Source: Tardiphaga sp. (lineage in GTDB: Bacteria; Pseudomonadota; Alphaproteobacteria; Rhizobiales; Xanthobacteraceae). Taken from it: a DNA stretch of 53,970 nucleotides. Where the stretch lies: positions 1-53,970 of the forward strand of contig NZ_JAQGJT010000177.1 of the NCBI RefSeq assembly GCF_028290495.1, in the 5' to 3' direction. Below the pieces are notes generated by a model, which had not been told where the DNA came from, ran no database searches, and saw only the letters and a list, made by a program, of their open reading frames with translations. A program made the translations under genes and the position numbers. This document shows, piece after piece, positions 42,248 through 51,316 of the stretch. Position 1 is the stretch's first letter; every line of letters begins with the position of its first letter.

Positions 42248-44080
42248 CTACCTTCTCCCGAATAATTTTTCGATGTCGCTGAGCTTTAGCTCCACATAGG
42301 TCGGCCGGCCGTGGTTGCACTGGCCGGAGTTCGGCGTGTCTTCCATCTCGCGCAACAGCGCGTTCATCTCTTCCGGCTTCAGCCGCCGCCCGGAGCGCAC
42401 CGAGCCGTGGCAGGCCATCGTGGCGGCGACGTGCATCAGCCGGCGCTCCAGCGGCAGCGCCTCGTCCCATTCCGCCATGTGCTCGGCGAGTTCGCGCAAT
42501 AGCGCGCCGGCATTGGCCTTGCCGAGCAGCGACGGCGTCTCGCGCACCGCGACCGCGCCGGGGCCGAAGGAATCGATCGCGAGGCCGAAACCCGCGAGTT
42601 CCTCGGCGCGGTCGAGCAGTTGCTCGACGGTGGCCTCATCCATCTCCACGATTTCCGGGATCAGCAGCATTTGGCGCTGCACGCCGTTCGCCGCAATCGA
42701 GGCTTTCAGCCGCTCATAGACGATGCGCTCATGTGCGGCGTGCTGGTCGACCACGATCATGCCGTCGCGGGTCTGTGACACGATGTAGTTCTCGTGCAGT
42801 TGCGCGCGCGCGGCGCCGAGCGGGCGGTCGATGAGGTCGAGGTTCGGCGCTTCCTCGAACCGCACGTCGGCGGTCGGCGTGCCGACGTCGAAGGCGGCCT
42901 GGCCGCGCTCGGCGAGTGCGGCCGAGCCATCGAACGAAGGTATCGGGCCTGTCGGATACGTTGCGGGATAAGACGGCGAACTCCGCCAGTCCCAGTTTGC
43001 CGCCGGGCGTGGTGGAAAGTTCGGCGAGAAGTTCGGGCGGAACGAGTCCAGCACAGCGCCATCGCTATTCGCCGCCGTGCGGCGGCCTTCGCGCGCCAGA
43101 CCCTCTTTCAGTGCATGCACGATCAGGCCGCGCACGAGACCAGCATTGCGGAAGCGCACCTCGGTCTTGGCCGGATGCACGTTGGCGTCGACCTCCTGCG
43201 GATCCAACATGACGAACAAGGCCACGACGGGATGGCGGTCGCGCGGCAGATAGTCGGAATAGGCCGCCCGCACCGCGCCGATGATCAGCTTGTCGCGTAC
43301 CGGGCGGCCGTTGACGAACAGGTACTGCCCGAGCGCGTTCGCCCGCGTCAGCGAGGGCGCGGCGGCAAAGCCTTCGACGATGACGCCTTCGCGCTCGCTG
43401 CGCACTTCGATGGCGCTGAGGCGAAACTCTGCGCCGAGGATATCACCGAGCCGCGTCAATTGGCCGGCAGGCCCGGGCAGCGCCGCGGCCCAGGTCACCG
43501 GCGCGCGCTCCTCGCCGGCCATCGAGAAGGCGATGTCCGGCCGCGCCATTGCGAGGCGGCGCACCACTTCGCGGATCGCTTCGGCTTCGGTGCGGTCGGT
43601 CTTGAGAAATTTCAGCCGCGCCGGCGTCGCATAAAAGAGGTCGCTAACCTCGACGCGGGTGCCCTGTGAGAGCGCCGCCGGCACGATGGGCGACTTGTCG
43701 CCGCCTTCCACCGCGAGCGACCAGGCGTGCGGCTCGGAGGCGTGGCGCGTGGTGATACTCAGTCGGGCCACCGAGCCTATCGAGGGCAGCGCCTCGCCGC
43801 GGAAGCCGAGTGTACGGATCGCCAGCAGGTCCTCGTCGTCGAGCTTGGACGTGGCGTGGCGGTCGGTGGCCAGCGACAGGTCAGCGTGGGTCATGCCCTG
43901 GCCGTCGTCGGTGATGCCGATCCGTCTGCGGCCACCGCCATCGGTGAAGATGTCGATCCGGGTCGAGCCGGCATCGATCGCGTTCTCGACCAGCTCCTTC
44001 ACCACGCTGGCCGGCCGCTCCACCACTTCGCCGGCGGCTATGCGGTTGACGATGATTTCTGGCAACTGGCGAACGGGCAT
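42248..44080 (-). CDS. mutL: DNA mismatch repair protein MutL
   Basis: A 610-residue MutL. The N-terminal GHKL ATPase shows NRIAAGEVVERPASVVKELV (near 11-30), ITDDGQGM, TLGFRGEALPSI and SVARLSITTR. After a disordered linker (about 335-420, Pro/Ser/Asn-rich), the C-terminal domain contains DQHAAHERIVYE, the endonuclease motif, plus ACHGSVRSGRRL and CNHGRPTYVEL. So this MutL should nick DNA itself, consistent with the absence of MutH in this group. It dimerises and works with MutS. Confidence 0.95.
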   Translation of the reverse strand: MPVRQLPEIIVNRIAAGEVVERPASVVKELVENAIDAGSTRIDIFTDGGGRRRIGITDDGQGMTHADLSLATDRHATSKLDDEDLLAIRTLGFRGEALPSIGSVARLSITTRHASEPHAWSLAVEGGDKSPIVPAALSQGTRVEVSDLFYATPARLKFLKTDRTEAEAIREVVRRLAMARPDIAFSMAGEERAPVTWAAALPGPAGQLTRLGDILGAEFRLSAIEVRSEREGVIVEGFAAAPSLTRANALGQYLFVNGRPVRDKLIIGAVRAAYSDYLPRDRHPVVALFVMLDPQEVDANVHPAKTEVRFRNAGLVRGLIVHALKEGLAREGRRTAANSDGAVLDSFRPNFSPNFPPRPAANWDWRSSPSYPATYPTGPIPSFDGSAALAERGQAAFDVGTPTADVRFEEAPNLDLIDRPLGAARAQLHENYIVSQTRDGMIVVDQHAAHERIVYERLKASIAANGVQRQMLLIPEIVEMDEATVEQLLDRAEELAGFGLAIDSFGPGAVAVRETPSLLGKANAGALLRELAEHMAEWDEALPLERRLMHVAATMACHGSVRSGRRLKPEEMNALLREMEDTPNSGQCNHGRPTYVELKLSDIEKLFGRR

Positions 44081-44313
44081 GTGGGCTGGGCCGACTCGTG
44101 GATTGGGCAGGGATTTTAGGCCGCCGCGCGCGCAAATGCATGCTGCAAAACGGTAAGCGCCGGGAAACGCACCACAAAGGGTGGGGACGGCCGGGTTGCG
44201 GCGGCGCGCCGTCCCGGCTCCCGGCAGGGCCTTGAAATGACGGTGGAATATTGTGGCCTCGCGCGGCCGGGTATATCGTTTGGAAAAGCTCTAAAAACGA
44301 TAGGGAAAACGCC

Positions 44314-44619
44314 ATGTGCACGCTGTTCGCCCACCAGCCCGCGCGCGATTATGAATCGCAGACCCGATCGCTGCGGATCGGCGGCCATTGCACCTCGATC
44401 CGGCTGGAAATGTCGTTCTGGGACACGCTGGAGGAAATCGCCGCCAGCCAGGGCCTCAGCATCGCGAAATTCCTGACAACGTTGCACGACGAGGTGCTCG
44501 ACCACCACGGCGAGGTCAGCAACTTCGCTTCCTTGCTGCGCTGTTCCTGTTTGATCTACCGCTCGCGCAGCGCGGCGGCGATCGATCGCGGCACAGCGAT
44601 GCTGGACGCGGCGGAGTAG
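44314..44619 (+). CDS. Ribbon-helix-helix domain protein (RHH_4)
   Basis: A 101-residue protein. RSLRIGGHCTSIRLEMSFWDTLEEIAASQGLSIAKFLTTLHDEVLD matches the RHH_4 family: the beta strand (TSIRLE) contacts DNA and two helices form the dimer. The remainder (SNFASLLRCSCLIY) is hydrophobic. Probably a DNA-binding regulator, or the antitoxin-like component of a larger set; no toxin lies nearby. Divergent from mutL. Confidence 0.8.
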   Translation: MCTLFAHQPARDYESQTRSLRIGGHCTSIRLEMSFWDTLEEIAASQGLSIAKFLTTLHDEVLDHHGEVSNFASLLRCSCLIYRSRSAAAIDRGTAMLDAAE

Positions 44620-44657
44620 GGGCGGCGCATTGCGTTTGGCCAAGTCGGTCACGCCGT

Positions 44658-44784
44658 CCTCATGGTGAGGAGCGCGCCCGTTGGCGCGCGTCTCGAACCA
44701 TGAAGCGATTGGCGCTCATCCCGAGCGAATGGCCTTGCCATTCGCTGGAGACGCGGTCGAAGACGACCGCTCCTCAGGATGAGG
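44658..44784. repeat. About 127-bp palindromic element downstream of the RHH gene
   Basis: Ends CCTCATGGTGAGGAG and CTCCTCAGGATGAGG are inverted, with internal stems GCGCGCCCGTTGGCGCGC and CGAATGGCCTTGCCATTCG. No coding potential. The structure matches another dispersed palindromic family seen in Bradyrhizobium-type genomes. Confidence 0.75.
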
Positions 44785-44823
44785 TCCGGAGTGGATTGAT
44801 CGCTCTCCAAAAGCGAGAAGCCC

Positions 44824-46392
44824 TTAAATATCCTTCCTTTGCATCGCGCCGGCAATGTGGTCGGCCTGCCGGATCGCCAAAGCGACGATCGTCAGGGTCG
44901 GGTTGCACGCGGCCCCTGACGTGAACTGGCTGCCGTCGGAGACGAACAGGTTCTTGATGTCGTGGCTCTGGCCGAACTTGTTGACGACGCCGTCGCGCGG
45001 CCTGGCGCTCATGCGGTTGGTGCCCATGTTGTGCGTGCTCGGATAGGGCGTCGTGGGATAGGTCACAGTGGCGCCGATCGCTTCATAGACCGCGGCGCCC
45101 TGCCGGTAGGCGTGGTTGCGCATCGCGACGTCGTTGGGGTGATCGTCGTAATGCACGCTGGCGACCGGCATGCCGAACTTGTCCTTCGCGGTCGGGTCGA
45201 GGGTGATACGGTTGGTCTCTTGCGGCATGTCCTCGCCGACCAGCCACATCCCGGCCATTCGCGGATATTGCTCCATCGCGCTGGTGAACGGCCGGCCCCA
45301 TGCGCCGGGATTGAGGAACGCCGCCATGAACGGCAGGCCGAGCGACAGCGTTTCCATCTCGTAGCCGCCTAGGAAGCCGCGTGACGGATCGTGGCGCGCC
45401 TCGTCTCGGATGATGCCGGCCATCGTGGTGCCGCGATACATGTGCACCGACTTTTCGAACACCGCATAGACGCTGCCGGTCATGTGCCGCATGTAGTTGC
45501 GGCCGACCTGGCCGGACGAGTTGGCGAGGCCGTCGCTGTACAGGCTGGAGGCGCTGTTGAGCAGCAGGCGCGGGCTCTCGATCGAATTGCCGGCGACTGC
45601 GACGATGCGGGCCTTCTGGCGCTGGGTCTTGCCGGCTTCGTCGGCATAGACCACCGCAGTGACCTTGCCGCTGGCGTCGTGCTCGATCTTCAGCGCCATG
45701 CAGGATGGCCGTACTTCGAGATTGCCGGTGGCTTCGCCTTTCGGAATCTCGGTGTACAGCGTCGACCATTTGGCACCTGACTTGCAACCCTGGAAGCAGA
45801 AGCCGATCTGCTGGCACGATCCGCGATTGTCGCGCGGCTCGCTGTTGATCGCCATCCGCCCGGTATGGACTTCCTTGTAGCCAATCTTGCGGGCGCCGGC
45901 CTCCATGACCTTGTAGTTGTTGTTGCCGGGCAGGCCGGGGATGTTGTTGGTGCGGGTGACGCCCATCTTGTTTTCGGCCTTGGCGTACCACGGGTCTATC
46001 TCGGCCAGCGTGATCGGCCAGTCCAGCAGATTGGCGCCGGGCACATTGCCATAGACGCTCTTGGTCCTGAATTCGTGCTCGTCGAAGCGCAGAGATGCGC
46101 CGGCCCAGTGCACGGTGGAGCCGCCGACCGATTTCACGATCCAGGCCGGCAGGTTGGCGAAGTCCTTCGCCACGCGCCACGAGCCGGAAGTGGTGCGCAT
46201 GTCGGTCCATGCCAGTTGCGTGAAGCTTTCCCATTCATTGTTGACGAAGTCCTGGATCTCGGTGCGTGGGCCAGCCTCCAGGATCACCACCTTGACGCCC
46301 TTCTGCGCCAGTTCATTGCCGAGCGTGCCGCCACCGGCGCCAGACCCGACGATCACCACCACGCCATCATCATTGAGATCGAATTTAGCCAT
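44824..46392 (-). CDS. GMC-family oxidoreductase, gluconate 2-dehydrogenase large-subunit type
   Basis: A 522-residue FAD enzyme. Rossmann motif VVIVGSGAGGGTLGNELAQK near residues 11-30; SVGGSTVHWAGASLRFDEHE near 90; the CFQGCKSGAKWSTLYTEIP segment near 205, and C-terminal STHNMGTNRM and GSQFTSGAACNPTLTIVALA typical of GMC active sites. ATG 46392 has GGGAGGA upstream; no signal peptide, so export may follow the Tat-borne small subunit (46429). Probably oxidises a sugar or polyol in the periplasm and passes electrons to a c-type cytochrome (47467 is a candidate). Substrate unknown. Confidence 0.85.
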   Translation of the reverse strand: MAKFDLNDDGVVVIVGSGAGGGTLGNELAQKGVKVVILEAGPRTEIQDFVNNEWESFTQLAWTDMRTTSGSWRVAKDFANLPAWIVKSVGGSTVHWAGASLRFDEHEFRTKSVYGNVPGANLLDWPITLAEIDPWYAKAENKMGVTRTNNIPGLPGNNNYKVMEAGARKIGYKEVHTGRMAINSEPRDNRGSCQQIGFCFQGCKSGAKWSTLYTEIPKGEATGNLEVRPSCMALKIEHDASGKVTAVVYADEAGKTQRQKARIVAVAGNSIESPRLLLNSASSLYSDGLANSSGQVGRNYMRHMTGSVYAVFEKSVHMYRGTTMAGIIRDEARHDPSRGFLGGYEMETLSLGLPFMAAFLNPGAWGRPFTSAMEQYPRMAGMWLVGEDMPQETNRITLDPTAKDKFGMPVASVHYDDHPNDVAMRNHAYRQGAAVYEAIGATVTYPTTPYPSTHNMGTNRMSARPRDGVVNKFGQSHDIKNLFVSDGSQFTSGAACNPTLTIVALAIRQADHIAGAMQRKDI

Positions 46393-46428
46393 GCTGTGTC
46401 CTCCCAACTATGTGTTGCGCGATGCCGA

Positions 46429-46971
46429 TCAGACCTTTTGCAGCCAGTCGATGTCGTTGAATCCGCGGCTGATGTAGCCGCCATGCTCGGCCGAGGAGCC
46501 CTCGTAGCCGAATTTCGGCCACAGCGATTCCTGGTTGTAGAGCGACACGACGAGGTCGCCGCGCAGCGTCTTGAAGAACGAGGTCTGTTCGATGCCCTGC
46601 AGCAGCACGACGCGGTCGGCTTCCCATGGCACCTGCGCGTAAGCGAGCTTGTGGCGATCCTTGGCGTCCTGATCGAGCCGTCGCACGCCGTCCTCAAACA
46701 TCGCCTTGAGCGCGGGATCGGCGGCGGCCTTGCCATCCCACGGCTTCACCGCGGTGATGTAGTAGTTGTCGCCCAGAAAATCGTGCGGATAGATGTCGCG
46801 GGCCATCTTGACCAATGTCTTCAGCGTGGCGGGCGTCAGCGCTGTGGCATCGGCGGACCAGGCGTCCTCGATACCCGCCGCGCCGATGGCGGCGACGACG
46901 GGGACCGCGGTAGCCGCACCCTGGAGAAAGATCCGGCGGCTGTAGTGGCTGCGTCGATCGACTTCTCTCAT
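46429..46971 (-). CDS. Gluconate 2-dehydrogenase subunit 3-like protein (Tat-exported)
   Basis: A 180-residue protein with a Tat signal SHYSRRIFLQGAATAVPVV in the first 30 residues. The rest matches gluconate 2-dehydrogenase subunit 3: LVKMARDIYPHDFLGDNYY, FFKTLRGDLVVSLYNQESLWPKFGYEG and YISRGFNDIDWL. It forms the small partner of the GMC large subunit (46392) and likely carries it across the membrane. The genes are 36 bases apart and co-oriented. Confidence 0.87.
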   Translation of the reverse strand: MREVDRRSHYSRRIFLQGAATAVPVVAAIGAAGIEDAWSADATALTPATLKTLVKMARDIYPHDFLGDNYYITAVKPWDGKAAADPALKAMFEDGVRRLDQDAKDRHKLAYAQVPWEADRVVLLQGIEQTSFFKTLRGDLVVSLYNQESLWPKFGYEGSSAEHGGYISRGFNDIDWLQKV

Positions 46972-47070
46972 CGTATCCTCCCATGAAGTATTTTTCTTGT
47001 TGCGCTTAAAGCCTTTTGCTTGGACGCGTTTTCTTCACGCGAACCGGAAACCACTTCGCTCGAAAACGCT

Positions 47071-47466
47071 TTAACCGAAGCGGCCGCCCTTCTGGATCAC
47101 CTCGATCTTGTAGCCATCGGGATCGCTGACGAAAAAGAATCGCGCCAGCGTGCTGCCGTCATGCTTGAAATCGCGCAGCGGGCCGGGTGACAGTTTTTCG
47201 TTTTCAAAGCGCACGTGTTCGGCGTCGACGTCATCGACCACGACGGCGAGATGGCCATAGCCGTCGCCTAGAACGTAGGGCTCGGTGCGGTCGAAATTCA
47301 CCGTCAGTTCGACCTCGAAGGGCGAGGAAGAATGGTGCAGATAAATCAGCGCGAAATCGGGAAACGCGAGGCGCTCGGCGATCTTGAGTCCGAAGCCGCG
47401 GGCGTAGAAATCCAGCGAGCGGGCTTCGTCGAGAACGCGGATCATCGAATGCACAGGCTTGGCCAT
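47071..47466 (-). CDS. VOC protein, lactoylglutathione-lyase-like
   Basis: A 131-residue VOC protein: HSMIRVLDEARSLDFYARGFGLKIAERLAF, FALIYLHHSSSPFEVELTVNFD, GDGYGHLAVVVDDVDAEHV, ARFFFVSDPDGYKIEVIQKG. The two His and two Glu of the metal site are in place (H5, E52-like, H89-like, E125-like), so a GloA-type activity is plausible. It abuts the cytochrome gene with no intervening base, hinting at a shared operon with the dehydrogenase. Confidence 0.82.
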   Translation of the reverse strand: MAKPVHSMIRVLDEARSLDFYARGFGLKIAERLAFPDFALIYLHHSSSPFEVELTVNFDRTEPYVLGDGYGHLAVVVDDVDAEHVRFENEKLSPGPLRDFKHDGSTLARFFFVSDPDGYKIEVIQKGGRFG

Positions 47467-47865
47467 TCAGTTCAGTTCCTTGAGATAGTTGATGATGGCG
47501 GCGCGCACCTCCGGCCGCGACTGGCGGTAGGCCATCACGGCGCCGGGAACAAGCACCTGCGGATTGGCCATCCAGGCATCGAGCCGGTCTTCGTTCCAGA
47601 CGAAATGTGCCTGCGCCAGCCCCGGCGAATAGCGGAAGCCGTCCTGCGTCCCGGCCTCGCGACCGACGATCTTCGCCAGTTGCGGCCCCTGCCGCGGCGG
47701 CTCGGACAGGCTGGTGGCGTGGCAGGTGGCGCATTGCTGCTTGAACAAGCTCGCAGCGTCGAGCGGCTTGGCCGTGGGCAAGGCGATTTGCGCGGCGGCG
47801 CTATCGATCGCCAGCAGCGCGCCGCCAAATGCCAGTCCGGTCGAGAGGGCCGTTCGCCGCATCAT
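47467..47865 (-). CDS. Mono-heme c-type cytochrome
   Basis: A 132-residue protein with signal peptide MMRRTALSTGLAFGGALLAI...AAAQ. The heme motif is CATCH near residue 45 and the probable axial Met is in PGAVMAYRQ near 112. One heme only; typical gluconate dehydrogenase cytochromes have three, so it is a simpler electron carrier. ATG 47865 was preferred; an in-frame TTG at 47886 would add seven residues. It is the first gene of the cytochrome-VOC pair upstream of the dehydrogenase. Confidence 0.85.
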   Translation of the reverse strand: MMRRTALSTGLAFGGALLAIDSAAAQIALPTAKPLDAASLFKQQCATCHATSLSEPPRQGPQLAKIVGREAGTQDGFRYSPGLAQAHFVWNEDRLDAWMANPQVLVPGAVMAYRQSRPEVRAAIINYLKELN

Positions 47866-47948
47866 GCTCACCGTTCGCTTCGGCAAAGCTTAGGTCGCGG
47901 TGCGCAGGCAGTGGTAGTAGCGGGCTGTTGCCCGCAGAACAAAGCGGG

Positions 47949-48368
47949 TCAGTCGTCGAAGCCGCCGGAGCCGCGTTTTGATTTGACGTCGCTGCGGCGC
48001 TTCTTGCCTTCCAGACGGCGGGTCTTGGAACCCAGCGTCGGCTTGGTGGCGCGGCGGGTAATCGGGCGGAAGGCGGCCTCGGCCAGCAGTTCGGTGAGGC
48101 GTTGGATGGCGTCCGCCTTGTTGCGCTCCTGGGTGCGGAAGCGCTGGGCATGGATCACGATCACTCCGTCCTTGGTCATGCGCTGGCCGGCCATCACGCG
48201 CAGCCGAATCGCCATGTCCTCGGGGATGACCAGTCGCTTGCTGTCGAAACGCAATTGCGCCGCGGTCGAGACCTTGTTGACGTTCTGCCCGCCCGGGCCG
48301 GAGGCGCGCACGAAGGTCACCTCGATGTCATCCTCGTCGATCGAGAGATTACGCGCAATCCGCAGCAT
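47949..48368 (-). CDS. arfB: Alternative ribosome-rescue hydrolase ArfB (YaeJ)
   Basis: A 139-residue protein with the GGQ motif in VRASGPGGQNVNKVSTA (near residues 19-35), and the basic C-terminal tail TRRLEGKKRRSDVKSKRG that enters the mRNA channel. It releases peptides from stalled ribosomes. The catalytic Gly-Gly-Gln and the tail together separate it from release factors 1/2. Confidence 0.93.
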   Translation of the reverse strand: MLRIARNLSIDEDDIEVTFVRASGPGGQNVNKVSTAAQLRFDSKRLVIPEDMAIRLRVMAGQRMTKDGVIVIHAQRFRTQERNKADAIQRLTELLAEAAFRPITRRATKPTLGSKTRRLEGKKRRSDVKSKRGSGGFDD

Positions 48369-48441
48369 GGGCTCACCGGGGGTGGAAGATGCCGCTATGT
48401 AGCAGATTCTCGGCGCGGATAGCGCAGAGGACGCTACCGGC

Positions 48442-49809
48442 CTAGTTCGCCTTCGGCGGCGTTACCACCGGGGCAACCGCGGCCTGCGGGGCGCGGCCGA
48501 CGACGACGGTGATCAGCCCGTCGCCCCAGATCTTCTTCGCCGCCGCCTTGGCCTGATCCAGGGTGACGGCATCGACCACCGCATTGCGCTTCTCGATATA
48601 GTCGATCGGCTGCTTGTCGAGCTGATACTGCAGCAGCGCGCCGGCCAGCTTTGAGGACGAATCGAGCGCCAGCATCTGCGAGCCCTTGAGATACGACTTG
48701 GCCTCGTCGAGCTCGACCTGGGTCGGGCCTTCCTCGGCGAGTCGCTTCACTTCGGCGGTCACGGTATCGACGGTGTCGGTGGCGCGATCGGCGCGGGTTG
48801 CGGTGTTGCCGATGTAGAGGCCGGAATGCTGCATCCAGATCAGCGAGCCCGACACCGAATAGACCAGCCCGCGCTTCTCGCGCACTTCGTGGTATAGCCG
48901 CGACGACAGCGTGCCGCCGCCGAGGATGTGGTTGACGATATAGGCCGCCATGAAGTTCGGATCGTCGCGCTTGATGCCTGGGCTGCCGAAGGTCACCACG
49001 GTCTGCGGCACGTCGAGTGTGACGAAGGCCTTCTGCGGCGGCTTGCTGGCCGTGATCTCCGGCACATCAGTCAGTGTCGCCTTGGCCGGCAACCCGCCAA
49101 ACGTCTGGTCAAGCAACTCGCCGAGCGTATCCGCATCGACATCGCCGACCACCGCGATCTTCAGCGTGTCTTTGGCAATGATGCGGCTCTTGTAGGCCTT
49201 GATGTCATCTACATTGATGGCCGGCACACTTTGCAGCGTGCCGTTCGACGAGCGGCTGTAGGGATGGTCGCCGAAGGCCAGTTCGAGGAACTTTCGGCTG
49301 GCGATCGAGCCGGGATTGCTGGTCTCGCGGCGCAGGCCGGACAGGATCTGGTTGCGGATACGCTCGATGTCCACGGCGTCGAAGCGCGGCTGCGACAGCG
49401 ACAGTCGCAACAGGTCGAAGGCCTCGTCGCGATGATCCTTCAGCATCCGCAGCGAGCCGCGGAAGTAGTCACGCTGCGCGCTGTAGCTGAGTTCGATGGC
49501 GCGTCGCTCGAGCCGTTCATGGAACGTCTTGGAGTCGAGATCGGCCGCACCTTCGTCCATCAGGCTGGCGACCATGTTGGCGGTACCGGACTTGTCAGCC
49601 GGGTCTTGTGCGGCGCCGCCGCCGAAGGCGTATTCCATCGCGATCAGGGGCACGGTGGCGTCCTGCACGAACCACGCCTCGATGCCGCCCGGCGACACCA
49701 GGCGCTGGATCTTGGCGGCGGCGTGCGACGGCGCCGCGGTAAGGCCGGCGAAAGCGACCGTGGTGACGAAAGCGAGTGCGGCGCGGCGTGTGATGCGGAT
49801 CATGTTCAC
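48442..49809 (-). CDS. M16-family peptidase-like protein, likely inactive partner
   Basis: A 455-residue exported protein. The GTG at 49809 overlaps the previous stop (GTGA) with GAGGAG 8 bases upstream. A signal peptide ends near SHAAA. It has the M16 fold (YAFGGGAAQDPADKSG; GGTLSSRLYHEVREKRGLVYSVSG) but the HxxEH zinc motif is absent where NMVASLMDEGA stands, so it should be the non-catalytic half of a heterodimer with the gene upstream. Periplasmic by signal. Confidence 0.87.
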   Translation of the reverse strand: MNMIRITRRAALAFVTTVAFAGLTAAPSHAAAKIQRLVSPGGIEAWFVQDATVPLIAMEYAFGGGAAQDPADKSGTANMVASLMDEGAADLDSKTFHERLERRAIELSYSAQRDYFRGSLRMLKDHRDEAFDLLRLSLSQPRFDAVDIERIRNQILSGLRRETSNPGSIASRKFLELAFGDHPYSRSSNGTLQSVPAINVDDIKAYKSRIIAKDTLKIAVVGDVDADTLGELLDQTFGGLPAKATLTDVPEITASKPPQKAFVTLDVPQTVVTFGSPGIKRDDPNFMAAYIVNHILGGGTLSSRLYHEVREKRGLVYSVSGSLIWMQHSGLYIGNTATRADRATDTVDTVTAEVKRLAEEGPTQVELDEAKSYLKGSQMLALDSSSKLAGALLQYQLDKQPIDYIEKRNAVVDAVTLDQAKAAAKKIWGDGLITVVVGRAPQAAVAPVVTPPKAN

Positions 49810-51191
49810 GATCGCTTCTCCTCGCGCTTCGGCGCGGTGTCCTTGATCAGATAGCCGGTGACCGAACGGTTCTTGTCGAGCCATTTTTGCGCGGCCTCGC
49901 GGACCTGTGCGGCGGTGACCGCCTTGACGCGGTCCGGCCAGGCGCGGATGTCATCGACGGTGAGGCCGGTGGTCAGTGCTGCGCCATACCAGCGCGCCAG
50001 CGTGGCCTGATTGTCCTGCGCGTAGATCGCCTCCGCCACCAGCTGTGTCTTGACGCGTTCGAGGTCGGCGGCGGGCACGGCATTGGTCGCGACTTCGGCG
50101 ATCACCGCGTCGATGGTCTTCTCGATGTCAGCAAATTCGACGCCGGGCCGCGGGCTCGCCGAGATCATGAACTGCGCGCTGTCCAGTGCGGTGCCCTGAT
50201 AGCCGGCGCCGGCATTGATCGCGAGCGGCTTGTCGATCACCAGCGCGCGGTAGAGATACGAGTTGCTGCCGCCGCCGATAAGCTGTGCCAGCACGTCGAG
50301 CGCCGGGCTTTCGCCGGCCGCAGCCGTGGTCGCCGACGGCACCAGATAATAGCGCCGCACATTGTTCTGTTCGACGCGCGGATCGGCCAGTGTCACGGTG
50401 CGCGGACCGGCCGGCGGCGGCTCCTGCGGACGTACGCGCTGCGCCGGAATCGAAGGCTGCGGCGGGATCGCGCCGTAGGCGCGTTCGATCATCGGGCGGA
50501 TATCCGTCGCCTCGACATCGCCGGCGATCACCAACGTGGCGTTGTTCGGCGCGTAGAACCGCTTGTAGAAAGCCAGCGCGTCCTCGCGGTCGAGCTTCTC
50601 GATCTCGGAGTGCCAGCCGATCACCGGGCGGCCATAGGGGTGGTTGAGATACAGCGCCGCCATGATCTGTTCGGACAGTCGCGCTTCCGGGCTGTTGGCG
50701 ACGCGCATGTTGTATTCTTCCAGCACGACATCGCGCTCCGGCAGCACGTTCTCGTCCTTGAGGACGAGGCCGGTCATGCGGTCGGCCTCGAACTCCATCA
50801 TCCGGCCTAGTTGGTCCTTGGTAACGCGCTGGAAATAGCCGGTGTAGTCGGTGGAGGTGAAGGCGTTTTCGGTGCCGCCGACCCGCTGGATGGTCTGCGA
50901 AAATTCGCCGGCCGGATGATTGGCGGTGCCTTTGAACATCAGGTGTTCGAGAAAATGCGCGAGTCCGGATTTGCCGGCGGTCTCATCGGCGGAGCCGACC
51001 TTGTACCAGACCATCTGCGTTACCACGGCGGTGCGGTGGTCGGGGATCACCACGACCTGCATGCCATTGCCCAGCGTGAAGGTGGTGGGCCGCTCCGAGG
51101 TGACGGTTTGCGCGCTGGCGGGCGCGAGGGAGAACAGAAGCGCCAGCGCCGCGGCGGATCGCACGGCCAGTCGGGATGCGGAGGTCATCAC
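49806..51191 (-). CDS. M16-family zinc metallopeptidase (catalytic)
   Basis: A 461-residue exported protein with signal SRLAVRSAAALALLFSLAPASAQ. The zinc motif HFLEH occurs in SGLAHFLEHLMFKGT near residue 76, with the downstream Glu in the VGGTENAFTS...RDVVLEEYNMR block. This is the active half of the M16 pair, acting in the periplasm on small proteins or peptides (PqqL/YhjJ-like). Overlaps the next gene by 4 bases. Confidence 0.9.
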   Translation of the reverse strand: MMTSASRLAVRSAAALALLFSLAPASAQTVTSERPTTFTLGNGMQVVVIPDHRTAVVTQMVWYKVGSADETAGKSGLAHFLEHLMFKGTANHPAGEFSQTIQRVGGTENAFTSTDYTGYFQRVTKDQLGRMMEFEADRMTGLVLKDENVLPERDVVLEEYNMRVANSPEARLSEQIMAALYLNHPYGRPVIGWHSEIEKLDREDALAFYKRFYAPNNATLVIAGDVEATDIRPMIERAYGAIPPQPSIPAQRVRPQEPPPAGPRTVTLADPRVEQNNVRRYYLVPSATTAAAGESPALDVLAQLIGGGSNSYLYRALVIDKPLAINAGAGYQGTALDSAQFMISASPRPGVEFADIEKTIDAVIAEVATNAVPAADLERVKTQLVAEAIYAQDNQATLARWYGAALTTGLTVDDIRAWPDRVKAVTAAQVREAAQKWLDKNRSVTGYLIKDTAPKREEKRS

Positions 51192-51316
51192 AGGGCTAAC
51201 AGCTCCTTGGCAACATTAGGCGGTCGCGCCGCACGCAGTCGCGTGCCGGCCGATCGCACAGGCTGGAAAATCTGGAGTCCGGGTCGACGGTCACGCAATG
51301 CTGCAACGGCGCAAGG

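Noticed and set aside
47920..47935. Short GCGGGC-TGTT-GCCCGC hairpin between arfB and the cytochrome gene
   Set aside because: Only 6 bp and no T tract; may be chance in GC-rich DNA.
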